From Streptomyces paradoxus (lineage in GTDB: Bacteria; Actinomycetota; Actinomycetes; Streptomycetales; Streptomycetaceae): a DNA stretch of 64,000 bases. The position numbers and the translations under genes were made by a program. Under the pieces are notes generated by a model that was given only the letters and a program-made list of their open reading frames with translations, was not told the DNA's origin and ran no database searches. Where the stretch lies: the NCBI RefSeq assembly GCF_014202475.1, contig NZ_JACHGV010000002.1, forward strand, positions 953,102 through 1,017,101. The letters are read 5' to 3'. Position 1 is the first letter of the stretch; every line of letters begins with the position of its first letter. Shown piece after piece: positions 1 through 8,956 of this stretch.

Positions 1-2046
1 GAGGGCGATGCCCACGCCCTGCGTCACCCCGGCCTCGATCCTGGCCGTCAGCTGGGCGGGGTTCAGAACCCGGCCCACGTCCTGGGCGACGGCCAGTTCC
101 ACGACCCGTACGGAACCGAGCTCGATGTCGACGTCCACCACCGCGCGGATCGCGCAGAAGGCCATGCCCACGAAGGCGTCGCCCTGCCCGGCCTCGTTCA
201 GCGGCTCGGTCGGGTGCGGACGGCACTGGGCGGTGGCCCACAGTTCCTTGCCGTCCAGCGCCTCGGTGACGGTCGTCGAGAGGACCCCGTCGTACGAGGT
301 GATCTTGCCGTCGGTGATCTGGAGCAGCTCCGTCGACATACCGAACTTGTGGGCGAGCGGCTGGAGGAGCTGGGTGCGGACCATCTTGGCCGCGCGCTCC
401 ACCGCCCCACCCGACACCCAGGTGTGCCGGCCGCGGCAGCCCGCGCCCGCCGGGGGCTGGTCGGTGTCGACCGGCGCCACGTGCACCTCGTCGACGCCGA
501 GCGTCTCCTGGACGATCTGCCGGGCCAGGGTCGTGAAGCCCTGGCCGGTCTCGACGGCCGCGCACAGGACCGTCGCGACGCCGTCGTGGACCTTCACGGT
601 CGCCGTGGAGACCTCGTCCGCGCCCTCCGCGCCGAGCATGTGCACCATGCCCACGCCGTAGCCGACGCCCCGGCGCACCGCGCCCGGTTCGCCCGCACCC
701 TCGGGGCCGCCGGGCAGCAGCCACTCGTCCTCGGGGGTGTCCTTGGGCAGCGGCGGCAGCGGGAAGTCCCGTACGGCCTGGAGGAGTTCGGCGACCGGGG
801 CCGGGCAGGTCACGGTCTGGCCGGTCGGCAGCACGTCGCCGGTGGCCAGGGCGTTGCGCAGCCGCACTTCCGCAGGGTCGAGGCCGAGCTTCTTGGCGAT
901 CTTGTCCATCTGCGCCTCGTAGGCGGCGCAGACCTGCATGGCGCCTTCGCCGCGTACGTGCCCGGACGGGGGGTTGTTGGTGCGGACGGCCCAGCCCTCG
1001 ATGAAGGCGTTCGGGACGACGTAGGGGCCGCAGGCGAACGCGACGGCGGCGGCCAGGGCCTGGGAGGAGGTGTCGGCGTAGGCCCCCGCGTCGAGCAGGA
1101 TCTGCGCCTCGACCTTGACGAGTCTGCCCTCGGCGTCGGCGTGGTGCCGGTAGCGCAGCAGGGTGGGGTGCCGGTGGACGTGGCCGAGGAAGGACTCCTC
1201 ACGGGTGGCGGTGAGTTTCACCGGGCAGCCGGTGCGCAGCGCGAGCAGGCCGAGCGGGAGCTGGAAGCCCTGGTCCTCACGGTCGGCCGTGGCGCCGGGG
1301 ACTCCGGTCACGACGACCTTGACGCGCTCGGGTTCCAGGCCGAACGCGGCGGCGGCCGCGTCGCGGTCGGCGTGCGGGTCGGTGGAGGCGAGGTACAGCT
1401 CCACCCCGCCGTCCGGGCGCGGTACGGCCAGGCCCGCCTCGGCGCCGATGGGCGCGGGGTCCTGACGGCCGATGCGGTACAGGCCCTCGACGACGATCTC
1501 GCCGGCCGCCTCCGGGTCGCCGTGGTGCAGCGGGATGTGCCGGATCAGGTTGCCGTCGGGGTGCAGCGGCTCGGCCTCGAAGGCCTGCTCCGGGTCGGTC
1601 ACCGGGTCGAGCACCTCGTACTCGACGATGACCGCGGCGGCGGCCATGCGCGCGGTGTCCGGGTGGTCGGCGGCGACGGCGGCGATGGGTTCGCCGTGGT
1701 GGCGCACGACCTCGGAGGCGAAGACCGGCCGGTCGGCCTTGCCGCGGCCGTGCAGCGGGCTGCCGGGGACGTCCTCGTGGGTGACGACGGCGCGGACGCC
1801 GGGCATCTCGCGCGCGTGGGTGGTGTCGACGGACAGGATGCGCGCGTGCGGGTGCGGTGAGCGCAGCACGGCCGCCCACAGCAGGCCCTCGGCCCACAGG
1901 TCGGCGGCGTACGGGAAGGTGCCCTCCGTCTTGGCGCGGGCGTCGGCGGGCGGGAGCGAGGCGCCGATGCCGTGCGGAAGCGGGTCGGGGGCGGGGGCGG
2001 CCTCCGCGGCCTGTGCGGCCTGGGCGGTGGCTGCTTCGTTGCTCAC
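1..2046 (-). CDS. Xanthine dehydrogenase-type molybdopterin-binding large subunit (C-terminus outside window)
   Basis: Catalytic subunit of a molybdenum hydroxylase of the xanthine dehydrogenase family; it would hydroxylate a purine or similar heterocycle at the Mo cofactor, passing electrons through the [2Fe-2S] and FAD subunits encoded just upstream. 682 codons are present and the reading frame runs off position 1. Visible are the N-terminal Ald_Xan_dh_C-type domain (about residues 25-135) and the start of the long Mo-binding domain, including PPSGHVRGEGAMQ and TGQGFTT motifs typical of the family. GTG start at 2046 overlaps the TGA of the iron-sulfur gene by 4 bp (GTGA), implying translational coupling. 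The order FAD, Fe-S, Mo suits a single operon. The substrate cannot be told from sequence: xanthine is likely, but CO dehydrogenase-like or other hydroxylases share the architecture. Confidence 0.88.
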   Translation of the reverse strand, partial: MSNEAATAQAAQAAEAAPAPDPLPHGIGASLPPADARAKTEGTFPYAADLWAEGLLWAAVLRSPHPHARILSVDTTHAREMPGVRAVVTHEDVPGSPLHGRGKADRPVFASEVVRHHGEPIAAVAADHPDTARMAAAAVIVEYEVLDPVTDPEQAFEAEPLHPDGNLIRHIPLHHGDPEAAGEIVVEGLYRIGRQDPAPIGAEAGLAVPRPDGGVELYLASTDPHADRDAAAAAFGLEPERVKVVVTGVPGATADREDQGFQLPLGLLALRTGCPVKLTATREESFLGHVHRHPTLLRYRHHADAEGRLVKVEAQILLDAGAYADTSSQALAAAVAFACGPYVVPNAFIEGWAVRTNNPPSGHVRGEGAMQVCAAYEAQMDKIAKKLGLDPAEVRLRNALATGDVLPTGQTVTCPAPVAELLQAVRDFPLPPLPKDTPEDEWLLPGGPEGAGEPGAVRRGVGYGVGMVHMLGAEGADEVSTATVKVHDGVATVLCAAVETGQGFTTLARQIVQETLGVDEVHVAPVDTDQPPAGAGCRGRHTWVSGGAVERAAKMVRTQLLQPLAHKFGMSTELLQITDGKITSYDGVLSTTVTEALDGKELWATAQCRPHPTEPLNEAGQGDAFVGMAFCAIRAVVDVDIELGSVRVVELAVAQDVGRVLNPAQLTARIEAGVTQGVGIAL

Positions 2047-4217
2047 GCGGGGCCTCCGTCCTGGCCGTAGGGCTGCTCATGCGGTTCTGGGGAGTGCGGT
2101 TCGGGGGTGCGCGGTTCCGGGGGCGCCCCGAAGGCCGACGCGTTCACGCCACCGGCGCCCGGGCCCGCCTGGTGCGGGATGCGGGCCTCGTCGGTGTCGC
2201 CGTCGGCGGGCGCGGAGTGGGTCTCGCGTTCGGCGACGACCTCCTTGACGGCGTCCACCACGCCCCGGTAGCCGGAGCAGCGGCACAGGTTGCCGCACAG
2301 CGCCTGGCGGGTCTCCAGCTCGGTGGGGGCCGGATTGCCCTCCAGGAGGTCGTGCACGGTCATCGCCATGCCGGGGACGCAGAAGCCGCACTGCACGGCG
2401 CCGCAGCGCGCGAGCGCCCGCTGCACGTCCGACGGCTGTCCGTCCTCGGCCAGGCCCTCGACGGTGCGGACCTCGCTGCCGGCGGCGGTCACGGCCGGGA
2501 CCAGGCAGGACGCCACGAGCCGTCCGTCGACCTGGACGTTGCACGCGCCGCACTCGCCCTGCGAGCAGCCGTCCTTGGCGCCCGCGAGTCCGAGCCGCTC
2601 GCGCAGCACATACAGCAGGGACTCGCCGATCCACGCGTCGCCGACGGGGCGTTCGGTGCCGTTGACGCGCAGGACGTAGGAGGCGAGGGGGTGTTCCTCC
2701 TGGGGGGCGGCGGGGGGCACATCGTGCGGGGCGGCGGCCAGGGCGTCCGGGGTTTCCGCGGTCTCGGCCGCCGGGGCCTCGTCCGGGGCCGGGTCGTCCT
2801 GGTTCTCGCCGCCGGCGGTCTCCGGGGCGGTGTCGCCGTCGGCGTCCGCGGAGGCGGGGAGGTGCCCGGCAGCGGGCTCGGAGGGGCCCTCGGCGGCCTC
2901 TGCGGCCCCGGAGGCGTCCTCGGCGTCCTCGGAGGGCTCACCGTGGCCGGGAGCGGACTGTGAGGCCTCCTGGGCGTCCTGCGGGGGCGCGGCGGCTTCC
3001 GGGTGCGCCTCGGGCACGGGCTCCCCGGGGAACTCGCGAGGGGCCTCGGCGTACGGCTGCCCGGGCGCGTGGCCGTCGGGGGCGGACGCCTCCGGGCCGT
3101 GGCCGGGGAAGTCGGCGGGCTCGAACCCGTGGTCGGCCCCGGGGTCGGTTCCGTGGTCGGTTCCGTGGTCGGCGAAACGGGACGGCCCCGCCGGGTGGTG
3201 ACCGGCCGCCCCGGTCTCCTCCGGCGCGTACTCGGACGGCTGAGGCGCGTGCTCCGTGCCGGGCGCCTCCGGCGCGTGGCCGAACTCCACCGGCCGGTGC
3301 GCGGTACCGGTGTCCTCGTGGGCTCCCGGCGCGTGGGCGTCCCGGGGATGTCCGGGTCCGGCCTCAGGGCCCGCCTCCCGCGGCAGCGGCCCGGCGGCCT
3401 GCTGCTCCGATGCGTATCCGGGGGCCGGTCCGGTGTCGCCCTGCCGCCCGTGGTCCTGCTCGTGACCGTGCTCGTGGGGGTAGCCCCGGCGGGCCTCCTC
3501 CTGCCCGGCCGTGTCCTGCCCGTCCTGCCCCCACGGCCGGCCCGCGGCCTGGGTCGCCCAGGGTGCGGGCGCGCCGCCGGGCAGCGTGGCCGGCGGGGTG
3601 CCGCCCCACTGCTCGACCAGCGAGGACGTGGTGAACTCGCCCGACTCGTCCGGAAGGTCGCCCCCGGCGACGGGGATGGACCACTGCCCGGTCACGTCAT
3701 GGCCGGGCGCGGCCCCGGCCGCCGCGGTCTCCTCGAAGTTCCACTGCCCGGTCGCCCCGGGGTTGTACGTGAACCGGTCGTCGCCGCCGTGCTGCGGCGC
3801 CGTCGCGTCGGAGGCGTAGGGCGTCCCGGGGTCGTACGGCGCTTCGGAGCCGCCGTACGGCTGCTCGGGCACGTCGTGGCCCTGCTGCTGGTGCGCGCCG
3901 TGCTCGTGTCCGTGCTGCGGGTGCCCGGCGTTCGGGTCGTGCCACTGCGCGCCGTCGACCGGCGCTCCCGGTACCGGCCACGCGCCCGTGGCCGCCGGGT
4001 CGGTCCCGGCCGTCGAGGCGGGGTTGACCGTTATCTGCGGCGGTACGTAGCCGTGGCCGGGCGCGGCCAGGGGGCTGTCGGCGGCCAGCAGGGCGTCGAC
4101 GCCCCCCTCGGGGAGTTCGACGAAGGCCGTGGCGCCGTCGTCGTACTCGCCCTGGGGCAGCGGGTCCCAGCGGCTGCCGCCCCGGGGCGTGCCCTCTCCG
4201 TGCTGGTCGTCGGTCAC
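2043..4217 (-). CDS. [2Fe-2S] subunit of molybdenum hydroxylase with ~500-residue disordered N-terminal extension
   Basis: Electron-transfer subunit of the xanthine dehydrogenase-type complex. Of 724 residues only about 509-670 form the known module: a plant-type ferredoxin with C551, C556, C559 and C571, then the four-helix domain with C610, C613, C645 and C647, so both clusters look intact. Family members are usually about 160-200 residues. The first ~508 residues are low complexity, rich in Ala, Glu, Pro, Gly and His, with no recognisable fold; the C-terminal ~55 residues are similarly Pro/Glu/His rich. The GTG start at 4217 overlaps the upstream TGA by 4 bp, and the frame stays open with Streptomyces-like codon bias through the extension, so it is probably translated. 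A start nearer the ferredoxin domain cannot be excluded, but no better ribosome-binding site with ATG/GTG is evident there. Confidence 0.85.
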   Translation of the reverse strand: MTDDQHGEGTPRGGSRWDPLPQGEYDDGATAFVELPEGGVDALLAADSPLAAPGHGYVPPQITVNPASTAGTDPAATGAWPVPGAPVDGAQWHDPNAGHPQHGHEHGAHQQQGHDVPEQPYGGSEAPYDPGTPYASDATAPQHGGDDRFTYNPGATGQWNFEETAAAGAAPGHDVTGQWSIPVAGGDLPDESGEFTTSSLVEQWGGTPPATLPGGAPAPWATQAAGRPWGQDGQDTAGQEEARRGYPHEHGHEQDHGRQGDTGPAPGYASEQQAAGPLPREAGPEAGPGHPRDAHAPGAHEDTGTAHRPVEFGHAPEAPGTEHAPQPSEYAPEETGAAGHHPAGPSRFADHGTDHGTDPGADHGFEPADFPGHGPEASAPDGHAPGQPYAEAPREFPGEPVPEAHPEAAAPPQDAQEASQSAPGHGEPSEDAEDASGAAEAAEGPSEPAAGHLPASADADGDTAPETAGGENQDDPAPDEAPAAETAETPDALAAAPHDVPPAAPQEEHPLASYVLRVNGTERPVGDAWIGESLLYVLRERLGLAGAKDGCSQGECGACNVQVDGRLVASCLVPAVTAAGSEVRTVEGLAEDGQPSDVQRALARCGAVQCGFCVPGMAMTVHDLLEGNPAPTELETRQALCGNLCRCSGYRGVVDAVKEVVAERETHSAPADGDTDEARIPHQAGPGAGGVNASAFGAPPEPRTPEPHSPEPHEQPYGQDGGPA

Positions 4218-5107
4218 GACAGCGCCCTCCCCAGTGCTCGTCGGGCCAGCGCGGCGACGGTGCGCCGCAGGTGCAGTACGGCGGGCGGAAGCTGCGCGAC
4301 CGAGCCGTCCTCGGCCGGCGCCGCGTCGGGGATGCAGGCCGCGGCGACGTACTCCCCGAAGGCGTTCAGCGCCTCCGGGACGAGCGCCCGGTTGTTGTCC
4401 CAGTCGATGAGGCTGCCGACCCACTGCTCGGCCTCCAGGGGCCGCAGCGGCATCGGCGCTATGGCGCCCACCGCGCAGCGCACACCCCGGCGCGCGGGAT
4501 CCAGGACCAGGGCCACGGACGCCACCGCCCGCCCCGGGCCGGTCCGGCCGGTCGCCTTCAGGAAGACCTGCGGGGCGTGCAGCAGCGGCACGCGCACGTA
4601 GCCGATGAGTTCGCCGGCGCGCAGCATGTCCATCCCGGCCAGCAGGTGCGAGACCGGGATCTCCCGGCGGGCCCCGCCCGGGCCCGCGACGATCAGGGTG
4701 GCCTCCAGGGCGGCCAGCACCGGCAGCGCGTCCCCGGTGGGGGCGGCGGAGGCGATGTTGCCGCCCAGGGTGCCCGCGTTGCGGATGTGCGGCGGGCCCG
4801 CGGCGCGCGCGGCGGCGGCGAGCGCCGGGATCAGGGCCGCGAAGTCGGGGCGGCCCATGCGCGCGTGCGTGAGGCCCGCGCCGAGCAGCGCGTGACCGTC
4901 CAGGTACTGCCAGCCGCGGATCTCGCTGATCCGGCCGAGCCCGACCAGCGCGGCTGGCCTGAGCTGCCCGGAGTTGACGGCGGCCATCAGGTCGGTGCCG
5001 CCCGCGACGGGCACGGCGGCGGGCATGGCGGTGAGCGCCGCGACGGCCTCGTCCAGCGTCGTGGGCAGCGTGACGGCCTGCCCCGCCTGCGGTGCGTGCG
5101 TGGTCAA
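4214..5107 (-). CDS. FAD-binding subunit of molybdenum hydroxylase
   Basis: First gene of the three-gene operon; 297 residues, normal for the CoxM/XdhB FAD subunit that takes electrons from the [2Fe-2S] clusters and passes them to NAD or another acceptor. The FAD_binding_5 fold is recognisable by the VAGGTDLM motif near residue 35 and the GGNIASAAPTGD motif that contacts the flavin, followed by a CO_deh_flav_C-like C-terminal domain. I chose the TTG at 5107 because AGGGG lies 8 nt upstream and the protein then begins just before the conserved N-terminal strand. Upstream in-frame starts would add an Arg-rich segment unlike the family. It ends in a GTGA overlap with the iron-sulfur gene. Confidence 0.87.
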   Translation of the reverse strand: MTTHAPQAGQAVTLPTTLDEAVAALTAMPAAVPVAGGTDLMAAVNSGQLRPAALVGLGRISEIRGWQYLDGHALLGAGLTHARMGRPDFAALIPALAAAARAAGPPHIRNAGTLGGNIASAAPTGDALPVLAALEATLIVAGPGGARREIPVSHLLAGMDMLRAGELIGYVRVPLLHAPQVFLKATGRTGPGRAVASVALVLDPARRGVRCAVGAIAPMPLRPLEAEQWVGSLIDWDNNRALVPEALNAFGEYVAAACIPDAAPAEDGSVAQLPPAVLHLRRTVAALARRALGRALS

Positions 5108-5181
5108 ACCGGCTGCCCCTTCCCGCTGCCCCACCTGGTCCCACCTGTGCTGCCGTACGGTACGTGCTGACAGGGCGGACG

Positions 5182-5205
5182 TGGCAACTCTGGCACATCT
5201 TGGCA
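5182..5205 (-). promoter_or_regulatory. Triple TGGCA direct repeat upstream of the Mo-hydroxylase operon
   Basis: TGGCA occurs on the + strand at 5182, 5191 and 5201, spaced 9-10 bp, about one helical turn. It lies some 75 bp upstream of the FAD-subunit start and reads as TTGCCA-like elements on the operon strand. It could be an activator site or -35 elements. No protein is assigned. Confidence 0.25.
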
Positions 5206-5348
5206 AGAGCCGAAGACACGGGTCCGCTAGGAGGCATTCGCCCACCTCACCGGCGAGATGGTCCGTTTTCGCACAGGTTCACCAGTGCATGCCGATTGGC
5301 ACTTTCGGTGACCCTTGTGCGCTTTTTCCGTGGCCTGTTCGAGCTGTT

Positions 5349-5392
5349 CGGTCGCGACGGGCGGCAGAACCGGTCGCCGGGCGTCGCGACCG
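5349..5392 (-). terminator. Inverted repeat after the hexosaminidase gene
   Basis: An 11-bp perfect inverted repeat (arms 5349-5359 and 5382-5392) begins 7 nt beyond the stop of the GH20 gene, with a ~22-nt partly self-complementary loop. There is no U-tract. It is a probable GC-rich terminator of the minus-strand sugar operon. Confidence 0.5.
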
Positions 5393-5398
5393 CCGGCC

Positions 5399-7024
5399 CT
5401 ACCGGACGGGCGGCGGACCGTCGATCGGGCGGCCCAGCACCCCCGGGCGCTGCTGCCAGGGCAGCGGGCCGGTGGGAGGCCGGTAGGCGACGCCCAGGGC
5501 GTCCAGCCGCCGGTAGTGGGCGGCCATACGGCGCTCGAAGCCGGCGAAGTCCCGTTCCGCCGGGGCCGGCAGGGCGCTCCAGGCGACCTCCGCGAAGGCC
5601 ACGAGCCGGGGGAAGGCCTGGTAGTCCACGCGCGCGTGGTCCTCCATCACCTCCGTCCACAGGTTGGCCTGCGTGCCCAGCACGTGCCGGGCCTCCTCGG
5701 GCGTCAACTCCGGTGGAACGGGCTCGAACCGGTAGACGTCCTCCAAGGTGCGCACCCACCCGATCGGTACCGGCTCGTCGGGGCCCGGGTCCTGACGATG
5801 GTCCAGGTACACCTGCTGCTCGGGGCACATGACGACGTCGTGGCCGGCCCGGGCGGCGGCGATGCCCCCGGCGTAGCCCCGCCAGGAGGACACGGCGGCA
5901 CCCTCGGCCAGCCCGCCCTCCAGGATCTCGTCCCAGCCGATCAGCCGGCGGCCGCGCTCGGCGAGCCAGGTGTCGAAGTGCCCGATGAACCAGGACTGGA
6001 GCGCGTCCTCGTCCGCGAGCCCGAGTTCCCTGATGCGCGCCTGGGCGGTCTCGGAGCTCCGCCACTGGTCCTTGGGGCATTCGTCGCCGCCGACGTGGAC
6101 GAACTCCGAGGGGAACAGCCCGAGTACTTCCTCGAAGACGCCCTCGTAGAAGCGCAGGGTGTTGTCAGTGGGGGCGAGTACGTTCGGGTTGATTCCCCAG
6201 GTGTCCCAGACGGAGAGGGCGGTGGTGTCGATGACGTCGGTGTTGCCGAGTTCCGGGTACGCGGCGATGGCGGCCTGCGAGTGGCCCGGTACGTCGATTT
6301 CGGGGACGACGGTGATATGCCGCTCGGCGGCGTAGGCGACGATCTCCCGGATGTCGTCCTGGGTGTAGTAGCCGCCGTGCGGCTTGTCCTCCCACAACGG
6401 CGAGGCCCGGTGGCCGGTTTTGGTGCGGGCGCGCCAGGAGCCGGTTCCGGTCAGCCGCGGGTGCCGCTTGATCTCGATGCGCCAGCCCTGGTCGTCCGTC
6501 AGATGGAAGTGGAACACGTTGAGTTTGTGCGCCGCCATCAGATCGAGGTAACGCAGCACGCCTTCCTTGGGCATGAAGTGCCGGGCGACATCGAGCATCA
6601 GACCGCGCCAGCGGAATCGGGGGGCGTCCTCGACCGTGAGGTACGGCACGGTCCAGGCGCGGTCGCGGTCCAGCGGGGCCCTGCGGTACGCGTCGGGGCC
6701 GAGGAGCTGGCGCAGCGTCTGGGCGCCCCAGAAGACGCCGGCGGCGCCGCCGCCCTCGATGAGGACGCCGTTCCCGTCGCTGACGAGGCGGTACTCCTCG
6801 GGGCCGAGTGCGGGACCGAGCCGGAGCCCGATGCCGTCGCCGGCGGCGTCGTCGCGGTCCCGGGCCTCACGGAGCGGCAGGCCGGTGGCCTGCCGGAGGG
6901 CGGTGCTCAGCCAGTGGCCGACGCTCTCCGTCCCGGTGCCGGCGTGGAGCCGGGAGTGCGCCGTCAGCCGCACCTCGCCTGTGGCGGCGGCGACGCTGCG
7001 GGGCTCGGGAACCAGTTCGGTCAC
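5399..7024 (-). CDS. GH20 beta-N-acetylhexosaminidase, cytosolic
   Basis: Hydrolyses terminal GlcNAc (or GalNAc) from beta-linked oligosaccharides by the substrate-assisted GH20 mechanism. 541 residues: an N-terminal GH20b domain (about 1-120) and the catalytic TIM barrel (about 125-470). The signature HVGGDEC places the catalytic Asp-Glu pair at D314/E315, and the FHLTDDQGWR motif is at about 173-182. No signal peptide is visible, so it should act in the cytoplasm on imported chito-oligosaccharides. That fits its position as last gene of the sugar-importer operon, with 1 nt between the permease stop and its GTG start at 7024. Coupling of uptake and hydrolysis under one promoter is the natural reading. 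Confidence 0.93.
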   Translation of the reverse strand: MTELVPEPRSVAAATGEVRLTAHSRLHAGTGTESVGHWLSTALRQATGLPLREARDRDDAAGDGIGLRLGPALGPEEYRLVSDGNGVLIEGGGAAGVFWGAQTLRQLLGPDAYRRAPLDRDRAWTVPYLTVEDAPRFRWRGLMLDVARHFMPKEGVLRYLDLMAAHKLNVFHFHLTDDQGWRIEIKRHPRLTGTGSWRARTKTGHRASPLWEDKPHGGYYTQDDIREIVAYAAERHITVVPEIDVPGHSQAAIAAYPELGNTDVIDTTALSVWDTWGINPNVLAPTDNTLRFYEGVFEEVLGLFPSEFVHVGGDECPKDQWRSSETAQARIRELGLADEDALQSWFIGHFDTWLAERGRRLIGWDEILEGGLAEGAAVSSWRGYAGGIAAARAGHDVVMCPEQQVYLDHRQDPGPDEPVPIGWVRTLEDVYRFEPVPPELTPEEARHVLGTQANLWTEVMEDHARVDYQAFPRLVAFAEVAWSALPAPAERDFAGFERRMAAHYRRLDALGVAYRPPTGPLPWQQRPGVLGRPIDGPPPVR

Positions 7025-7025
7025 G

Positions 7026-7871
7026 TCAGTCCTTCACCGCCCCGCCCAGTCCGGAGACCAGACGGCGCTGTACGAGTACGAAGAAGACCAGGACCGGGAT
7101 CGTCATCACCGTGGAGGCGGCCATGACCCCGCCCCAGTCCGGGTCGTCGGGCTTGTAGAAGACGAGCAGCGCCATCGGCAGCGTCGACTGCGAGGTGTCG
7201 CTGATGATGAACGACTTGGCGAACAGGAAGTCGTTCCAGGCGGAGATGAACGAAAAGACGCTGGTGGCCACGAGACCGGGCAGGACGAGCGGGAAAAGGA
7301 TCTGCCAGAGGAATCGCGCCCGGCTCGCCCCGTCGATGTACGCGGCCTCCTCCAGCGCCTCCGGAACGGCTTTCACGAACCCCCGCAGCATCCAGATCGC
7401 GAAGGGCAGCGAGAAGGCGATGTGGGGAAGGACCAGCGAGCCCAGCGTGTTCAGCTGACCGGCGTCCCGCATGAGGAAGAACAAGGGGATCGTGAGGGCT
7501 TCCACGGGCACCATCTGGGCCACCAGAAACATGATCAGAAGGGTGGTCCGGAGGCGGAAGCGGAATCGTGTGACGGCGGTCGCGGCGAGAAACGCGATGA
7601 GCGCGGAGGCGATCACGACACAGCCCGCGACGAGAAGGCTGTTGAGGAAGTAGCGGCCGAATTCCTGCTGCCCGAAGACGCGCCGGAAGGAATCGAGGGA
7701 GGGCGCGAGCGTCCACGGCCTGGGCTCGCTCGACTCGATCTCCCCGGCCGGTTTGAAGGCGCTGAGCACCATCCAGTAGAGGGGGAAGGCGACGACGGCC
7801 GCGATCAGCAGGGCGGAGGCCTCGGCGGCCGGCCGGCCCCGGCGGCGCACACGGGCGCGGAGCGGATTCAC
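7026..7871 (-). CDS. CUT1 sugar ABC transporter permease (MalG-type)
   Basis: Second inner-membrane permease of the carbohydrate importer, 281 residues with about six transmembrane segments. The cytoplasmic EAA loop that contacts the ATPase reads PEALEEAAYIDGASRARFLW. GTG start at 7871 overlaps the TGA of the first permease by 4 bp and is preceded by GGAGGAA. No ATP-binding subunit lies in the operon, as is common in Streptomyces where the shared ATPase MsiK serves many CUT1 importers; that is an inference here. Substrate is inferred from the co-transcribed hexosaminidase and the DasR-like site: GlcNAc oligomers or a related amino sugar. Confidence 0.9.
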   Translation of the reverse strand: MNPLRARVRRRGRPAAEASALLIAAVVAFPLYWMVLSAFKPAGEIESSEPRPWTLAPSLDSFRRVFGQQEFGRYFLNSLLVAGCVVIASALIAFLAATAVTRFRFRLRTTLLIMFLVAQMVPVEALTIPLFFLMRDAGQLNTLGSLVLPHIAFSLPFAIWMLRGFVKAVPEALEEAAYIDGASRARFLWQILFPLVLPGLVATSVFSFISAWNDFLFAKSFIISDTSQSTLPMALLVFYKPDDPDWGGVMAASTVMTIPVLVFFVLVQRRLVSGLGGAVKD

Positions 7872-8956
7872 AGTTCCTCCCCCTGCCGGCGCAGCAGCCG
7901 CAGGTACACCGACGTGACGGCGAGCAGGATCAGCAGCATCACGACGCCGATCGCGGAGCCGAGGCCGTACTGCGAGGACGCGAAGGCCTGCTGGTAGGCG
8001 TAGACGTTCAGGACCAGGTTCTGGCCGGCGATGCCGCCGCCGTTCGTCATGACGTAGATCTGGGTGAAGACCTTGAAGTCCCAGATGACCGACTGGATGG
8101 TGACGACGACCAGGATCGGCCGGAGCATCGGGGCGAGTACGGAGCGCCAGATGCGCCACTGCGAGGCGCCGTCGAGGGAGGCGGCCTCCAGTACTTCGCC
8201 GGGTACGGCGCGGATCCCGGCGTACACGGTCACCATCACGAACGGGAAGGAGCACCAGACCACTTCGAGCAGGACGAGGAAGAAGGCGCTGAGACGGCCG
8301 TAGGTCCACGAGTGGTCGCCCAGGCCCAGCATCCGGTTGACCGGGCCGAAGTCCGGGTCGAAGAGGAACAGCCACACCGTGGAGCCGGTCACGGCCGGGG
8401 TGGCCCACGCGCCGAGCGCGGCCAGCATCAGCGCGAGGCGCGGTACGGCTCTGACGCGCGTGAGCAGCACGGCGAGGGCGCAGCCGACCGCGAGCGTGGA
8501 GACGACACAGGCCGCCGCGAACAGCACGGTGGCGAGCAGCACCTGCCAGAACTGCGGGTCCCCGAACAGCTCGGCGTAGTTCCCGAACCCCTCGAAGGTG
8601 GCGGGCTCGCCGCCGCTGACCTGTGCCTGCGTGTACTGGAAGAAGGAGATCAGCCCGAGCTGGTAGATCGGGTAGACGAGCAGCCCCCCGAGCACGACGA
8701 GCGCGGGCGCGAGATACAGCCACGGCGTCCAGCCGCCGGACACGAGCGGGGACGTGCCGGACGCGGCCCGGCGCGAGCCCGTCCGGCCGCTCCGGTTCCC
8801 CCGGTCGCCCTTGCCCGGGGTCCGGCCGGGCGAGCCACCGCCCTGCCGGGCACGGACCGCGACGGAGCCCTCCGGGACCACTCCCGCCGACGCACCCGCG
8901 GCCCCGCCCCCGTCGGTGTCCGTCGTTTCCGTGTGGTGGTCGTTCACCCGGCTCAC
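7868..8956 (-). CDS. CUT1 sugar ABC transporter permease (MalF-type)
   Basis: First permease of the importer, 362 residues. A hydrophilic, Gly/Arg-rich N-terminal tail of about 70 residues precedes six predicted membrane helices; the EAA loop PGEVLEAASLDGASQWRIW lies near the C-terminal third. The GTG at 8956 overlaps the stop of the binding-protein gene by 4 bp (GTGA). A second GTG at 8947 is an alternative start. It pairs with the MalG-type permease downstream and the lipoprotein upstream. Confidence 0.9.
   Translation of the reverse strand: MSRVNDHHTETTDTDGGGAAGASAGVVPEGSVAVRARQGGGSPGRTPGKGDRGNRSGRTGSRRAASGTSPLVSGGWTPWLYLAPALVVLGGLLVYPIYQLGLISFFQYTQAQVSGGEPATFEGFGNYAELFGDPQFWQVLLATVLFAAACVVSTLAVGCALAVLLTRVRAVPRLALMLAALGAWATPAVTGSTVWLFLFDPDFGPVNRMLGLGDHSWTYGRLSAFFLVLLEVVWCSFPFVMVTVYAGIRAVPGEVLEAASLDGASQWRIWRSVLAPMLRPILVVVTIQSVIWDFKVFTQIYVMTNGGGIAGQNLVLNVYAYQQAFASSQYGLGSAIGVVMLLILLAVTSVYLRLLRRQGEEL

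Noticed and set aside
214..1860. Long plus-strand open frame opposite the molybdenum hydroxylase gene
   Set aside because: Composition (Gly/Val/Arg/His repeats without domains) is what antisense of a high-GC gene gives; the minus-strand frame has clear family motifs.
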